This document shows positions 17,043 to 25,941 of a stretch of 64,000 bases of DNA, piece by piece. Both the position numbers and the translations under genes were made by a program. The stretch spans positions 496,001 through 560,000 of the forward strand of contig NZ_RKKE01000001.1 of assembly GCF_003797125.1 (NCBI RefSeq), in the 5' to 3' direction. This stretch comes from Shewanella frigidimarina (lineage in GTDB: Bacteria > Pseudomonadota > Gammaproteobacteria > Enterobacterales > Shewanellaceae). The notes beneath the pieces were generated by a model, which ran no database searches, was not told the origin of the DNA, and worked only from the letters and a program-made list of their open reading frames with translations. The stretch's first letter is position 1. The number at the start of each line of letters is the position of its first letter.

Positions 17043-17233
17043 TATTGAGCCCTTGTGAATTGTTTTGATGATATACGCCAAGATGCAATAAAAAGATCAT
17101 AAACCTCGGTAATTTGTGTGTAATCGCGATCATGGAAACAAATGTAAACTGACTTGGAGTTTGGGGCGTACAATAGTCAATATAAGCATTAAAAATGTGT
17201 GTTTAGTAAGCATTGGCATAAAAGAGGTAAATA

Positions 17234-17623
17234 ATGGAACTGACTATTTTTTACGATGGCACCTGCCCACTGTGCCTCAATGAAATGAAGCAATTAAAGC
17301 ATCATGACAATTTAAACCGCATCGGCCTTGAAGACATTAACGCTGCTGATATTAATCTGCGTTTTCCTGATTTAGATGTAGTGCACGCCAATACGGTGCT
17401 ACATGGATTACAAGCTGATGGTAGCTGGCTGTATGGTTTAGATGTTACAGCTAAAGCTTGGGGCTTAACCGGTAAACATGGTTGGATAAAGTTATTACGT
17501 TTACCGCTGATTAAACCTGTTGCTGACCTCGCGTATTTGGCCTTTGCCCGTAATCGTTACCGTATATCTTATTTGCTTACAGGTCAAAAACGCTGTGATA
17601 ACGGTAACTGTAAAATAAAGTAA
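17234..17623 (+). CDS. Thiol-disulfide oxidoreductase DCC family protein (DUF393)
   Basis: A 129-aa protein with the DCC family signature at the N-terminus: LTIFYDGTCPLCLNEMKQL, residues 3-21, which contains a CxxC pair (Cys11, Cys14) in a thioredoxin-like context. The middle motif AWGLTGKHGWIKLLRLPLIKP and the C-terminal LAFARNRYRISYLLTG are also typical. The substrate is unknown. AAGAGGTAA gives a good ribosome binding site 5 nt upstream of the ATG. The gene is 11 nt upstream of an SDR gene, so they form an operon; two Cys near the C-terminus (CDNGNC) are an extra possible redox pair. Confidence 0.85.
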   Translation: MELTIFYDGTCPLCLNEMKQLKHHDNLNRIGLEDINAADINLRFPDLDVVHANTVLHGLQADGSWLYGLDVTAKAWGLTGKHGWIKLLRLPLIKPVADLAYLAFARNRYRISYLLTGQKRCDNGNCKIK

Positions 17624-17634
17624 GGGCAAAGTGC

Positions 17635-18519
17635 ATGAGCGATTCAACGACAACAGAAACCATTATTGTGATTGGCGCGTCATCGCTAATTGCCCAAGCT
17701 TTTATTACCAAAACCTTTACTCACCAAGCCTATACTGATCAAGCAGTTATTCAGCAAGCATCAAGCCAGCAGTCAAACAGGCATGATACTTCGCCGCTAC
17801 AAATCATTACGGTTAGCCGCCAAAATAAATTGATACTACATGATCTTACGGACAATATTAGCCATCATCATTTCAGCTGTGATTATCAGCAAGCCTCAAT
17901 AGAACAATGTGTTACCAATATAGCGGCCATTGCAGGCAAAGTGACACGAATAGTGATGTGTAATGGTATTTTGCACAGTAAAAACCCGCAAAGCGCTGAT
18001 TCAACTTTAGGGCCTCATTCGGCTAAAGATTCAACATTAATGCCAGAGAAACGCATTGAGGATATTGATGCACTATCGTTAGAACAGTTGTTTTATGCCA
18101 ACAGTATTGTGCCTATGTTATGGCTAAGCGCCCTCACCTCATTATTGTCACTACCGCGTCATAAAGTCACTGGTGAACAAAAATGTGTGATCAGCATATT
18201 AAGTGCCCGAGTAGGCAGCATTTCAGATAATCGCCTCGGCGGCTGGTATGGCTACCGTGCGTCAAAAGCCGCATTAAACATGCTAATCAAAACCACTGCG
18301 GTTGAATATGCCAGACGCCTTAAACGAGTTAAACTCATTGCGTTTCACCCCGGTACTACTGACACTCCATTATCAAAACCCTTTCAGGCTAATGTACCCG
18401 CAGGCAAGCTTTTTACCCCAGAATTTGTCGCCAGCCAGCTGTATAACATCATGGCCAATATTGAGCCCAACGGCGAAGCCAGTTACTTAGATTGGCAAGG
18501 CAAAGAGATTAGTTGGTAA
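17635..18519 (+). CDS. SDR family NAD(P)-dependent oxidoreductase
   Basis: A 294-aa short-chain dehydrogenase of unknown substrate. The N-terminal cofactor loop is IIVIGASSLIAQAF, where two glycines of the usual GASxGIG are replaced by Leu and Ala. Catalytic residues are kept: Ser in ISILSARVGS and Tyr-x3-Lys in WYGYRASKAALNML. Between the loop and strand 2 lies a Gln/Ser/Thr-rich low-complexity insert (residues 27-55), and another polar insert lies around residues 120-140. The C-terminal HPGTTDTPLSKPFQANVP matches SDRs of the CsgA-like group. It is cotranscribed with the DCC gene and ends at a bidirectional terminator shared with mdh. Confidence 0.85.
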   Translation: MSDSTTTETIIVIGASSLIAQAFITKTFTHQAYTDQAVIQQASSQQSNRHDTSPLQIITVSRQNKLILHDLTDNISHHHFSCDYQQASIEQCVTNIAAIAGKVTRIVMCNGILHSKNPQSADSTLGPHSAKDSTLMPEKRIEDIDALSLEQLFYANSIVPMLWLSALTSLLSLPRHKVTGEQKCVISILSARVGSISDNRLGGWYGYRASKAALNMLIKTTAVEYARRLKRVKLIAFHPGTTDTPLSKPFQANVPAGKLFTPEFVASQLYNIMANIEPNGEASYLDWQGKEISW

Positions 18520-18540
18520 AAAAGAACCTATTTTAAAACC

Positions 18541-18573
18541 AAAAAAACGCGAAGCCTTGGCTTCGCGTTTTTT
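18541..18573. terminator. Bidirectional terminator between the SDR gene and mdh
   Basis: AACGCGAAGCC pairs with GGCTTCGCGTT, with A7 before and T6 after, so it works for both convergent genes. It lies 21 nt after the SDR stop and 19 nt from the mdh stop. Confidence 0.9.
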
Positions 18574-18591
18574 AGAGCATCGACCTGTTAA

Positions 18592-19527
18592 TTACTTAAC
18601 AAATTCAACGCCTAATTTGATGTCACCTTTAAGAGTGTCTAACATTGCATCGCGAGCGTTAGCTTCGAATGCGCTGATTTCACCGTAAGGTAATACTTTT
18701 TCTACGCCGTTTTTGCCAAGTAGGATTGGCTGTGCGAAGAATGTAGCGTGCTCACTGCCGCCGTCAACATAAGCACACTCAACAACGTTAGCTTCGCCTT
18801 GTAGACCACGTACCAATGATAAACCAAAGCGACATGCAGCTTGGCCCATTGATAATGTTGCGCTACCGCCACCGGCTTTAGCTTCAACAACTTCAGTACC
18901 CGCGTTTTGAATGCGAGTTGTCATTGCTGCTACTTCTTCGTCAGTGAAAGTAACACCTTCAACTTGAGAAAGTAGTGGAAGAATAGTCACACCGCTGTGT
19001 CCGCCAATCACGTTAACTTTAACATCAGCAACGTTTAAGCCTTTAAGCTCAGCGATGAAGGTTTCGCTACGGATAACGTCAAGTGTTGTGATACCGAATA
19101 AACGGTTTTTGTCATAAACACCGGCATTTTTTAATACTTCAGCAGCAATCGCTACAGTCGTGTTAACTGGGTTAGTAATAATACCCACTAATGCTTTAGG
19201 GCAAGTTACAGCCACTTTTTCCATTAGGTTACGCACGATACCAGCGTTGATGTTGAATAGATCTGAACGATCCATACCAGGCTTACGCGCAACACCAGCA
19301 GACATTAACACTACGTCTGCGCCAACTAATGCATCAGTAGGATCTTGACCAGCAAAACCTTTTACTTCTACGTCTGTTGGGATGTGACTTAAGTCAACCG
19401 CAACACCAGGAGTAACAGGAGCGATGTCATATAGAGACAACTTTGAGCCCGCAGGCAGTTGAGTTTTTAACAGTAAAGCTAGAGCCTGGCCAATACCACC
19501 AGCAGCACCCAATACAGCAACTTTCAT
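18592..19527 (-). CDS. mdh: NAD-dependent malate dehydrogenase
   Basis: A 311-aa TCA-cycle enzyme that interconverts malate and oxaloacetate. It has the NAD loop [15 protein letters not shown] (residues 3-17), the mobile loop [15 protein letters not shown] containing the substrate arginines, and the catalytic His in [15 protein letters not shown] near residue 177. Length matches E. coli Mdh (312 aa). The start [11 protein letters not shown] has GGAGATAATT upstream; the ATG 15 nt earlier is less suited. It is monocistronic, closed by a shared terminator. In E. coli mdh is divergent from argR; here the divergent neighbour is a GNAT gene, over 500 bp away. Confidence 0.97.
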   Translation of the reverse strand: MKVAVLGAAGGIGQALALLLKTQLPAGSKLSLYDIAPVTPGVAVDLSHIPTDVEVKGFAGQDPTDALVGADVVLMSAGVARKPGMDRSDLFNINAGIVRNLMEKVAVTCPKALVGIITNPVNTTVAIAAEVLKNAGVYDKNRLFGITTLDVIRSETFIAELKGLNVADVKVNVIGGHSGVTILPLLSQVEGVTFTDEEVAAMTTRIQNAGTEVVEAKAGGGSATLSMGQAACRFGLSLVRGLQGEANVVECAYVDGGSEHATFFAQPILLGKNGVEKVLPYGEISAFEANARDAMLDTLKGDIKLGVEFVK

Positions 19528-20058
19528 AATTATCTCCATCAATTTATGCAGTTTGTGACATAGATCTAAATCGTCGTGGCGTCACATTACTGCATCGTCA
19601 CAATAATTTCAATTATACGTTAGTGGAGGACCGTAAATAAGTAAGCCCTGATCCACGCACAGACTGGCGTAACGCCGAGTATTAGCAGCATTAATCCGTG
19701 TAAAAGTACGGCAAACAACATCGGTAATAGGATTATTTTTCGCCTTTTTTATACTGAAAAAACCAACATTTGAGAGTTTTTATATTGAACAAATATGACA
19801 CAGCTGTTTTATTGTGAAGTTGTAATCACGCTATCAAGCGGGTTAAGCAATATGGGTATGTTTGTTTTAGGCACTGAAATGTTGATTGAGTATTGTTGAG
19901 TTTTACCGTTATTGAATTTGGTCTTTCACCCGACTAAACTGCCATAAATATTGTAACACTCACTTATTTCGTACACATTTTCTGACGCAACAAACCAATA
20001 CTTTTATTGAGTGTCGCGTTATGATATTCACAGTTCATCCTATAAAAACGAGAAAAAC
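19528..20058. other. Intergenic region between mdh and a GNAT gene
   Basis: About 530 bp without a credible gene. It must hold the mdh promoter on its left and the GNAT promoter on its right. Directly upstream of mdh are a TTTGTGACA motif and GCGTCACA about 33 bp apart, too far apart to form one CRP site. No argR-like frame is present. I see no repeats. Confidence 0.5.
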
Positions 20059-20508
20059 ATGACAATAAGAATTGGCCAACATGCCGACCTACAAGCCCTA
20101 GTTCAGTTTAACCAAGCCATGGCAATGGAAACCGAAAACCTTTCATTAGACACTGAGCAATTAACTCGCGGTGTTGAAGGACTGCTTACCCATCCTGAAC
20201 GTGGGGTATATTTAGTCGCCGAAGTTGACGGTGAGATTACCGGTTCGTTAATGGTCACCTATGAGTGGAGTGACTGGCGCGCGAGTAATTATTACTGGAT
20301 CCAGAGTGTGTATATCCGTCCACAGAATCGTCGTCAGGGTATTTATGGCAAGCTTTATCAAGCGGTAAAAGACTTAGCAGCAGAAAACGGTGGCACCGCC
20401 AGTTTCCGTTTGTATGTTGAACATGACAATAAAATTGCCCAAAAAACCTATGAATCATTAGGGATGGAGCAAAGCCATTATTTAATGTACGAAGAAAATA
20501 CTAAGTAA
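20059..20508 (+). CDS. GNAT family N-acetyltransferase
   Basis: A 149-aa acetyl-CoA-dependent acetyltransferase of unknown substrate. Motif A is visible as IQSVYIRPQNRRQGIYGKLYQAV (about residues 78-100), in which the R/Q-x-x-G-x-G/A pyrophosphate loop reads RRQGIYGKL. The C-terminal FRLYVEHDNKIAQKTYESLGM is the usual last strand and helix. A longer reading with 16 more residues exists, but the ATG at 20059, behind GAGAAAAAC, aligns with the family start. It stands alone, followed by a terminator, and is divergent from mdh. Confidence 0.87.
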   Translation: MTIRIGQHADLQALVQFNQAMAMETENLSLDTEQLTRGVEGLLTHPERGVYLVAEVDGEITGSLMVTYEWSDWRASNYYWIQSVYIRPQNRRQGIYGKLYQAVKDLAAENGGTASFRLYVEHDNKIAQKTYESLGMEQSHYLMYEENTK

Positions 20509-20525
20509 TCGTAAGTCACACATAC

Positions 20526-20551
20526 AAAAGCCGGAATAATCCGGCTTTTTT
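20526..20551 (+). terminator. Rho-independent terminator after the GNAT gene
   Basis: AAAAGCCGGA pairs with TCCGGCTTTT around ATAA, followed by T residues, 18 nt after the stop codon. Confidence 0.85.
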
Positions 20552-20602
20552 GTGTTTCTGTTTTAAAGAATTTAACGCGCTCAGCAGAGATTACGACAAT
20601 AA

Positions 20603-21391
20603 CTAGCCTGTTCGCAACGCGAGAATTTTACTGATATCCAGTGGCGCACTAAATTGACTAAACCCTTTGTGTTGTTTATCAATCGCATGAATCGACATTC
20701 TGTCTGCCAGCTCGTTACCTTCAATACCTATATGGGCCGCGACATGCTGAAGCACGATATCGTCTTTCATTGCATCGTATAACTCATGTGCTTGCTTGAT
20801 GATCTCCAGATTGGCGATTTCACCGGTTTTTCGGGTCCAGCTTTTGGCTTTCCAACCATATGCCCACTCACAAACACATTTAATCGAATACTGTGAGTCA
20901 CTCATGATTTGCACTGTTTCACCCGCGTCTAGGACCTTTTTAGCCACAATCAATGCTTGATGCAGTGCATTGAGCTCGGCGGTATTATTGGTGCCATTAG
21001 GATTAAACAAACCAAACCATAATTCGGCTAACTCGCCTTTGCGGTATATCGCCATCCCTGAACCCGCTTTACCTGGGTTGGGTTCGCAACCTCCGTCGGT
21101 GTAAATAACCACATCAAATTGGCTTAACACAGCTTGATTAGCGCTAAGAGTCTTGGTTGATGTTCCAGCCCCTGCAGCCTTTGTCGATGAACGACCAGCC
21201 GCTTTAGCTGGCACACTTTTGCCTATGCTGCTTGCAGGAGATTTAGCAAATGCAACTTTGGCTTCTGCTTCTGTAGCAAAGGATTTGAACTTGGCTTGCG
21301 GATATTTATCAACTGAACGCTTGGTAACATCCCAGCTGGTAAAAATACCCGTTTCTCGACCGGCCCATACTACGTAAAACTTCTTTGCCAT
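20603..21391 (-). CDS. rnhA: Ribonuclease H (type 1) with N-terminal viroplasmin/hybrid-binding domain
   Basis: A 262-aa two-domain protein. Residues 2-48 (KKFYVVWAGRETGIF, SWDVTKRSVDKYPQAKFKSF) form the viroplasmin-like RNA:DNA hybrid-binding domain known from eukaryotic RNase H1. A low-complexity Ala/Ser/Lys linker covers residues 49-90. The RNase H fold then carries all four acidic residues: Asp99 (YTDGG), Glu139 (NNTAELNAL), Asp165 (MSDSQYS) and Asp230 (GNELADRMS). It degrades RNA in RNA:DNA hybrids. E. coli RnhA lacks the first domain, and a separate single-domain rnhA may exist elsewhere, so the symbol marks the enzyme type. The start has a weak Shine-Dalgarno sequence (AAGAGTTAATC). 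Confidence 0.9.
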   Translation of the reverse strand: MAKKFYVVWAGRETGIFTSWDVTKRSVDKYPQAKFKSFATEAEAKVAFAKSPASSIGKSVPAKAAGRSSTKAAGAGTSTKTLSANQAVLSQFDVVIYTDGGCEPNPGKAGSGMAIYRKGELAELWFGLFNPNGTNNTAELNALHQALIVAKKVLDAGETVQIMSDSQYSIKCVCEWAYGWKAKSWTRKTGEIANLEIIKQAHELYDAMKDDIVLQHVAAHIGIEGNELADRMSIHAIDKQHKGFSQFSAPLDISKILALRTG

Positions 21392-21565
21392 GATTAACTC
21401 TTACTTCAACAATGCTAACTTCACTAATAACGTGCCTGCATCATGCCATGATTAAACTTGGCTTTGAAACAAAAAAGCATGTTGCGTGCCGCAGTTGCAG
21501 TTAACTTGAACATCTTGACCAAATAAGCTTAAGTTTGATTTACCTGAGCTTAATGTGGCTGAGCA

Positions 21566-22369
21566 TCAGTCTAGGGTTAGTGGGCCATCGATATTTTGAT
21601 AATCGACACTACCAGACCCAGAATTAACAATGGTCAAACCTTTGGTGTTAGCCACATCAATGCCACCGGAACCATCATTTATCTTAACCAATCCGGAGAC
21701 TTGATTAACCTTGATTGAACCCGAACCATCTTCAATACTCACATCACCAATAACATGGTTAATGCGAATGGAGCCCGAACCATCTTGCAACTCAATCGCG
21801 CCTTTAGCCTCGCTAATATTAATAGAGCCTGAGCCATCAACTAATACCAATTTGCCAATGTGGTTCATCACAATACTGCCAGAGCCATCGATCAACTCAA
21901 TATCCGCACTAACATCATCTATTTGGATGGGCCCTGAACCGTCTTTAATATTCAATGCGAGCGCCGCTGGTACTTCTACCAATAAATCAATATAAGGTGA
22001 TTCACCGAAATAGTGATCACTGTGTATTTCTGATAATAAATAGCCCTTATCACCTTTTCGGGTCAAGCTGAGCTTAATTTCGATGTCATCTTGATCCAAT
22101 GATTGGGTGTAAATATCGGCATGTACGCTAACTTCTTTTAAGCCTTCAACCCCGACAATTGTTAACTTGCCGGCGCCAGTATTGGCGACTAACTCAGTTA
22201 ATGATCCAGCATCAAGATTTAATTGCTGTTTTACTAAGTTAAGATTTGTATTGTTTTGCTCTGACGATGACGTAAATACAGACTCGGCTTCGCTTTGCGA
22301 AGCGCCAAATAGGGTGGCACCTAGAATAAGCCCGACCGTGACACTAATGGTTGCGATACGAATAGACAT
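21566..22369 (-). CDS. Exported DUF4097/DUF2807-like beta-repeat protein with DGSGS motifs
   Basis: A 267-aa protein with a signal peptide (SVTVGLILGATLFGASQSEA, cleavage near residue 28). After a 70-residue beta-rich part come at least seven repeats of about 18-20 residues, each containing DGSGSI or a variant followed by a hydrophobic strand (IQIDDVS, IVMNHIG, INISEAK, IRINHVI, IKVNQVS). This fits a right-handed beta-helix as in the DUF4097/DUF2807 putative adhesin families. No catalytic residues are apparent, and there is no membrane anchor or LPxTG, so it is probably periplasmic or secreted. The function is unknown. It is monocistronic between rnhA and yjjX. Confidence 0.78.
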   Translation of the reverse strand: MSIRIATISVTVGLILGATLFGASQSEAESVFTSSSEQNNTNLNLVKQQLNLDAGSLTELVANTGAGKLTIVGVEGLKEVSVHADIYTQSLDQDDIEIKLSLTRKGDKGYLLSEIHSDHYFGESPYIDLLVEVPAALALNIKDGSGPIQIDDVSADIELIDGSGSIVMNHIGKLVLVDGSGSINISEAKGAIELQDGSGSIRINHVIGDVSIEDGSGSIKVNQVSGLVKINDGSGGIDVANTKGLTIVNSGSGSVDYQNIDGPLTLD

Positions 22370-22646
22370 AAGATTAATTCCTTTTATGAGAATAAAAATA
22401 AGCTTAGCCCACTAAACAGATGTTATTAACAAAGTTAACTGATGTTTGTATGAGTTAGCGGCAATTAACAATCATTTAGCAGGTTTCATACCAACTAAAC
22501 AAAATCTTTATTTACAACAAGTTACAATTATCAGTACTAAAATTAACTACGTCATCAAACCCCAAATGGTTAAAATCCCTTACAATGTGGTTAACTTCAC
22601 TACTGTGCCCAACATGGTTAACTCAAACAAATAAGAACATAACCCT

Positions 22647-23219
22647 ATGCCAACTTTTACTGCGATACCACAAACGTTAACTATCATTGTTGGTTCAACC
22701 AACCCAGTTAAAATCAATGCTGCAAAACAGGCTATTGGACAATATTTCCCTGATGTTCATATTGATTGTACTGGCATGCATGCACCATCACTGGTGGCAG
22801 ACCAACCCATGACCGAAGCAGAAACTAAATTGGGTGCCATCAACCGAGCTCAATTTTGCCAAGCCAATGCAAAAGTAGTCGATCAACATGCTGACTTTTA
22901 TGTGGCAATGGAAGGCGGAGTCGATCAGTTTGATCACAGCCCAGCCACCTTTGCTTACATGGCCATTATCCATAACAGCACATTATCTGTTGGTCGTAGC
23001 GCTAACTTGCCGTTGCCACAGTCAATTTTTAACGCTTTACAAGCAGGTGAAGAACTTGGCAAAGTAATGGACCGAGTATTTAACACTCATAATATTAAAC
23101 AAAAAGGTGGCGCGATTGGCTTGCTCACTCGAGGTTTAGCCACCCGCGAAAGCATTTATACCCAAGCATTAGTGCTGGCAATGGCTCCTTTTATCAATGC
23201 GGAATTATTTAATGACTGA
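22647..23219 (+). CDS. yjjX: Inosine/xanthosine triphosphatase
   Basis: A 190-aa house-cleaning enzyme that hydrolyses ITP and XTP to keep deaminated purines out of nucleic acid. Recognised by IIVGSTNPVKINAAKQAI at residues 12-29, MTEAETKLGAINRA, FYVAMEGGVD, and the C-terminal IGLLTRGLATRESIYTQALVLA. Length is near E. coli YjjX (170 aa) with about 10 extra N-terminal residues (MPTFTAIPQT), so a start within LTIIVG cannot be excluded; the ribosome binding site is poor. The stop overlaps the next ATG by 8 nt, so a GNAT gene is translated from the same mRNA. Confidence 0.9.
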   Translation: MPTFTAIPQTLTIIVGSTNPVKINAAKQAIGQYFPDVHIDCTGMHAPSLVADQPMTEAETKLGAINRAQFCQANAKVVDQHADFYVAMEGGVDQFDHSPATFAYMAIIHNSTLSVGRSANLPLPQSIFNALQAGEELGKVMDRVFNTHNIKQKGGAIGLLTRGLATRESIYTQALVLAMAPFINAELFND

Positions 23220-23733
23220 AAATCAGCAAGCAAATGCAACCAAAGACAACTTGCAAGCACCCTTGATTAGAACATTACAAGCACATGACGATGCCGCATT
23301 AGCAGCGGTTATTCGTGAAGTGTCTGCAGAATATGGGTTAACCCCAGATAAAGGCTTTAGCGTAGCCGATAAAACCCTCGACTGTTTAAGTGAGGTATAT
23401 CAAGCTGAAGGTTCACAATACTGGGTGATTGAGTATCAAGGCAAAGTGGTTGGCGGCGCTGGAATTGCGCCGTTAGCAAAAAATGACGGCGTATGTGAAT
23501 TACAAAAAATGTATTTCTCTCGTGCTATACGTGGTCAAGGTATGGCGAAGCCATTAACCCGTCAGTGTATTGAGTTCGCCAAGCAACAAGGCTATCAATC
23601 AATGTATTTAGAAACCACGGCAGTGCTAGTTGAAGCACTAGCACTCTATGAAAAACTGGGCTTTAGTCACTGTCAGCATTTAGGCGAAACCGGCCACGAT
23701 GCCTGTGAAATCGCGATGATAAAAGCGCTGTAG
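23212..23733 (+). CDS. GNAT family N-acetyltransferase
   Basis: A 173-aa acetyltransferase of unknown substrate. Motif A reads LQKMYFSRAIRGQGMAKPLTRQCI, with the acetyl-CoA loop RGQGMAK; the C-terminal MYLETTAVLVEALALYEKLGF is the usual strand-helix. Residue strings such as VIREVSAEYGLTPDKGFSVADK occur in GNATs often annotated near MarR-type fusions, but no DNA-binding domain is present. The start at 23212 sits inside the yjjX 3' end (ATG-ACTGA overlap), pointing to coupled translation; a GTG-like start 15 nt upstream is less likely. Confidence 0.87.
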   Translation: MTENQQANATKDNLQAPLIRTLQAHDDAALAAVIREVSAEYGLTPDKGFSVADKTLDCLSEVYQAEGSQYWVIEYQGKVVGGAGIAPLAKNDGVCELQKMYFSRAIRGQGMAKPLTRQCIEFAKQQGYQSMYLETTAVLVEALALYEKLGFSHCQHLGETGHDACEIAMIKAL

Positions 23734-23808
23734 TGTTACAAGCTGAGTAAGAGGAGGAGCTTAGCTCTCCTTCTCATCTCGTTTAATGCTTGATTAACTT
23801 TTGATTAA

Positions 23809-25761
23809 CTATATCCCACATATACTCAGAGGTAACGCGTTGTCATCAACAACCTTGAGCTGCGGATAGGCACTGATAATTTGTTGATAAACATCGGGGT
23901 ATTTTACCTTTATCAAACCCATTCGACGTAAATGAAACTCATCGATTTTAGGTTGGTAGCGCATTAACAAATCCACTTTTTCAACGGCATCTTCTGGCTT
24001 AAATTGCCAAGGTTCAATACTTAATGCGACATGTAAGGGATCGAGCCCTTTACTTAACTGTGGGTCTGTATCATTAATGATAAAGGGAAACTTATCATCA
24101 ACTAATCGCTTGATAATATCTACATTACCTTTAACTACTGCATAAAAAAGTAAGGTTTTCCCTCTATAATCATGCCCGTGTAAATCATAACTAGACTCTT
24201 CTAACCCTGTTAGAAAGTCAGCAGAAAACATTCGGTCATTAAAGTCAAAATATTGTATTGGGTCAACAAACAACTCACTGTTAAATAAGTCATCGTAAAA
24301 ATGGCTATCGAATTCTAGTGCCTGACTAAAAACCCAATTTTTATTCGCGTCAGTTAATGGTTTAGCCAATATCGAGTCGATAAAATCAATGACTTTACCT
24401 TCACTCAATAAACGAAATATAGGATCTAGATTGGAGATAAATTGTTGTCTACGCTGATAATCACCAACCCGTTTTAGCATACAATCCACTAGACTAGGGT
24501 CAACCTTAGCAAGCTGCTCAATAGTTTTATCAGGGTTATCGGTGTAAGTTTTATCAGCCTGCCCAATAAGAAGATATGCATCTTTAGGTTGCCACTTTGC
24601 ATTAACCTTATCTATTGTATTACGGCACTGTGGCAGTACCTTTGCTAAATCCGACACCTTCAAGGCTTTTTCTGTATAGGCTTGTTGTTGCGCGAGTAAT
24701 TCAAGTAACAATGGATGCTCATCGCTTATGCTAAGTTCATCACGTGCGCCAATTTGGAGTAAATCGAGCCCATATTGTTGCTGTATTAATGCTATCTCAG
24801 CAGGCTCAAACCGATAATATTGTCTAGGAAAGAAACCTTCAACTAAACTACTGTCTTGCTGATTAAAGCGTGCATTGGCTTGTTTGCCTTGTAATTGCTG
24901 CACTATAGCTGCCGCATCGGGCTTATTGGCATCGCCCACCATTAAACGGCTAAGAGCCCATTCCATTGACGAGCCCATATAGGCATCTTTGCTAGGCTCT
25001 ACACCTCGTTTAAATAAATAACTAACAACCTCAGCTCGCGAAGCATCAATAGCATAATCGAGTACTGAAATCGTATCGAGTTTATCAAATCCGACGGAAG
25101 CATTAAGATTATCAATATGTGCAAGGAGCGAAATGATAGTTTGGTTCGAGACGTGTTCATCGAGCATCAACGCAGCAGCATCATCAATAGAGGGTGGGGT
25201 TGTGATAAAAACGGATTGTTGCTCTGTAGCTGATAAGCTCGATAGATTTTCAAACTCGGGGGCCGGCACTTTCTTTGACATTTTGATTCCAGCAAAAAAA
25301 CCGCTTAGTTCATGCCCTTGTTTAATCAGTTCTTGTTTAACATCCTTGGTAGCCTTTTGATTAAATTGAGCTAACGTAGAATCTTTTCGTAACTGCTCTA
25401 CCCTAAACATCACGGCAAAATTAGAATTTAATAGTTTGTCAATCACCATGGTGACGTCATCTAAACTGTAATCATTGAGATATTTGTCCCAGCTAAGGTA
25501 ATGATCACGAGCCCAATTACCACTGTGTTTATCATTATTTTGCAGCAGTTTTTTACAGACGGCAAAATTGGTAACCGCAATAGCTGTAGCATCGGTTTCT
25601 TGGACGGGCTCAGAAGGAGTTTGAATTTGATTATCTAGTGTTTTACTTGCCGGAGATGGCGTCGATGCAATCGGATCGGCTAACTGTTGGTTAAAATACA
25701 ACCAGCCGGTCAAAGCCACAAATAAAATGACCACTAATACAATCCACAATCGAAACTTCAT
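23809..25761 (-). CDS. Membrane-anchored protein with ankyrin-like repeats, function unknown
   Basis: A 650-aa protein with one N-terminal membrane helix (LWIVLVVILFVALTGWLYF, residues 5-23) and a large domain that should face the periplasm. Two ankyrin-like blocks are visible: VLDYAIDASRAEVVSYLFKRGV near residue 240, and GKTLLFYAVVKGNVDIIKRLV with DPLHVALS near residues 560-610. Between them is a helical, charged region rich in Gln and Asp. A Ser/Pro/Thr-rich spacer follows the helix (residues 30-55). No enzymatic motif is seen and the family is not recognised. It is monocistronic, convergent with the GNAT gene. Confidence 0.7.
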   Translation of the reverse strand: MKFRLWIVLVVILFVALTGWLYFNQQLADPIASTPSPASKTLDNQIQTPSEPVQETDATAIAVTNFAVCKKLLQNNDKHSGNWARDHYLSWDKYLNDYSLDDVTMVIDKLLNSNFAVMFRVEQLRKDSTLAQFNQKATKDVKQELIKQGHELSGFFAGIKMSKKVPAPEFENLSSLSATEQQSVFITTPPSIDDAAALMLDEHVSNQTIISLLAHIDNLNASVGFDKLDTISVLDYAIDASRAEVVSYLFKRGVEPSKDAYMGSSMEWALSRLMVGDANKPDAAAIVQQLQGKQANARFNQQDSSLVEGFFPRQYYRFEPAEIALIQQQYGLDLLQIGARDELSISDEHPLLLELLAQQQAYTEKALKVSDLAKVLPQCRNTIDKVNAKWQPKDAYLLIGQADKTYTDNPDKTIEQLAKVDPSLVDCMLKRVGDYQRRQQFISNLDPIFRLLSEGKVIDFIDSILAKPLTDANKNWVFSQALEFDSHFYDDLFNSELFVDPIQYFDFNDRMFSADFLTGLEESSYDLHGHDYRGKTLLFYAVVKGNVDIIKRLVDDKFPFIINDTDPQLSKGLDPLHVALSIEPWQFKPEDAVEKVDLLMRYQPKIDEFHLRRMGLIKVKYPDVYQQIISAYPQLKVVDDNALPLSICGI

Positions 25762-25941
25762 AACAATCCTTTGATAACAACTCCCATTAGCGAAAACATA
25801 TCACAGTTATATGAGATAACCTCATGAACAAGTGATTTTGAATACTTTTCAAGCAGTCTTACGGCAAGTGTCTTATAGCGCTTTGCAACGATGCAAAAGC
25901 TTGGTAGCCTCAGATTAAGCACATTCCATAGGAGGATGATC

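Noticed and set aside
19528..19620. CRP site upstream of mdh from TGTGACA and GTCACA
   Set aside because: The two halves are about 33 bp apart, not the 6-bp spacing of a CRP site.
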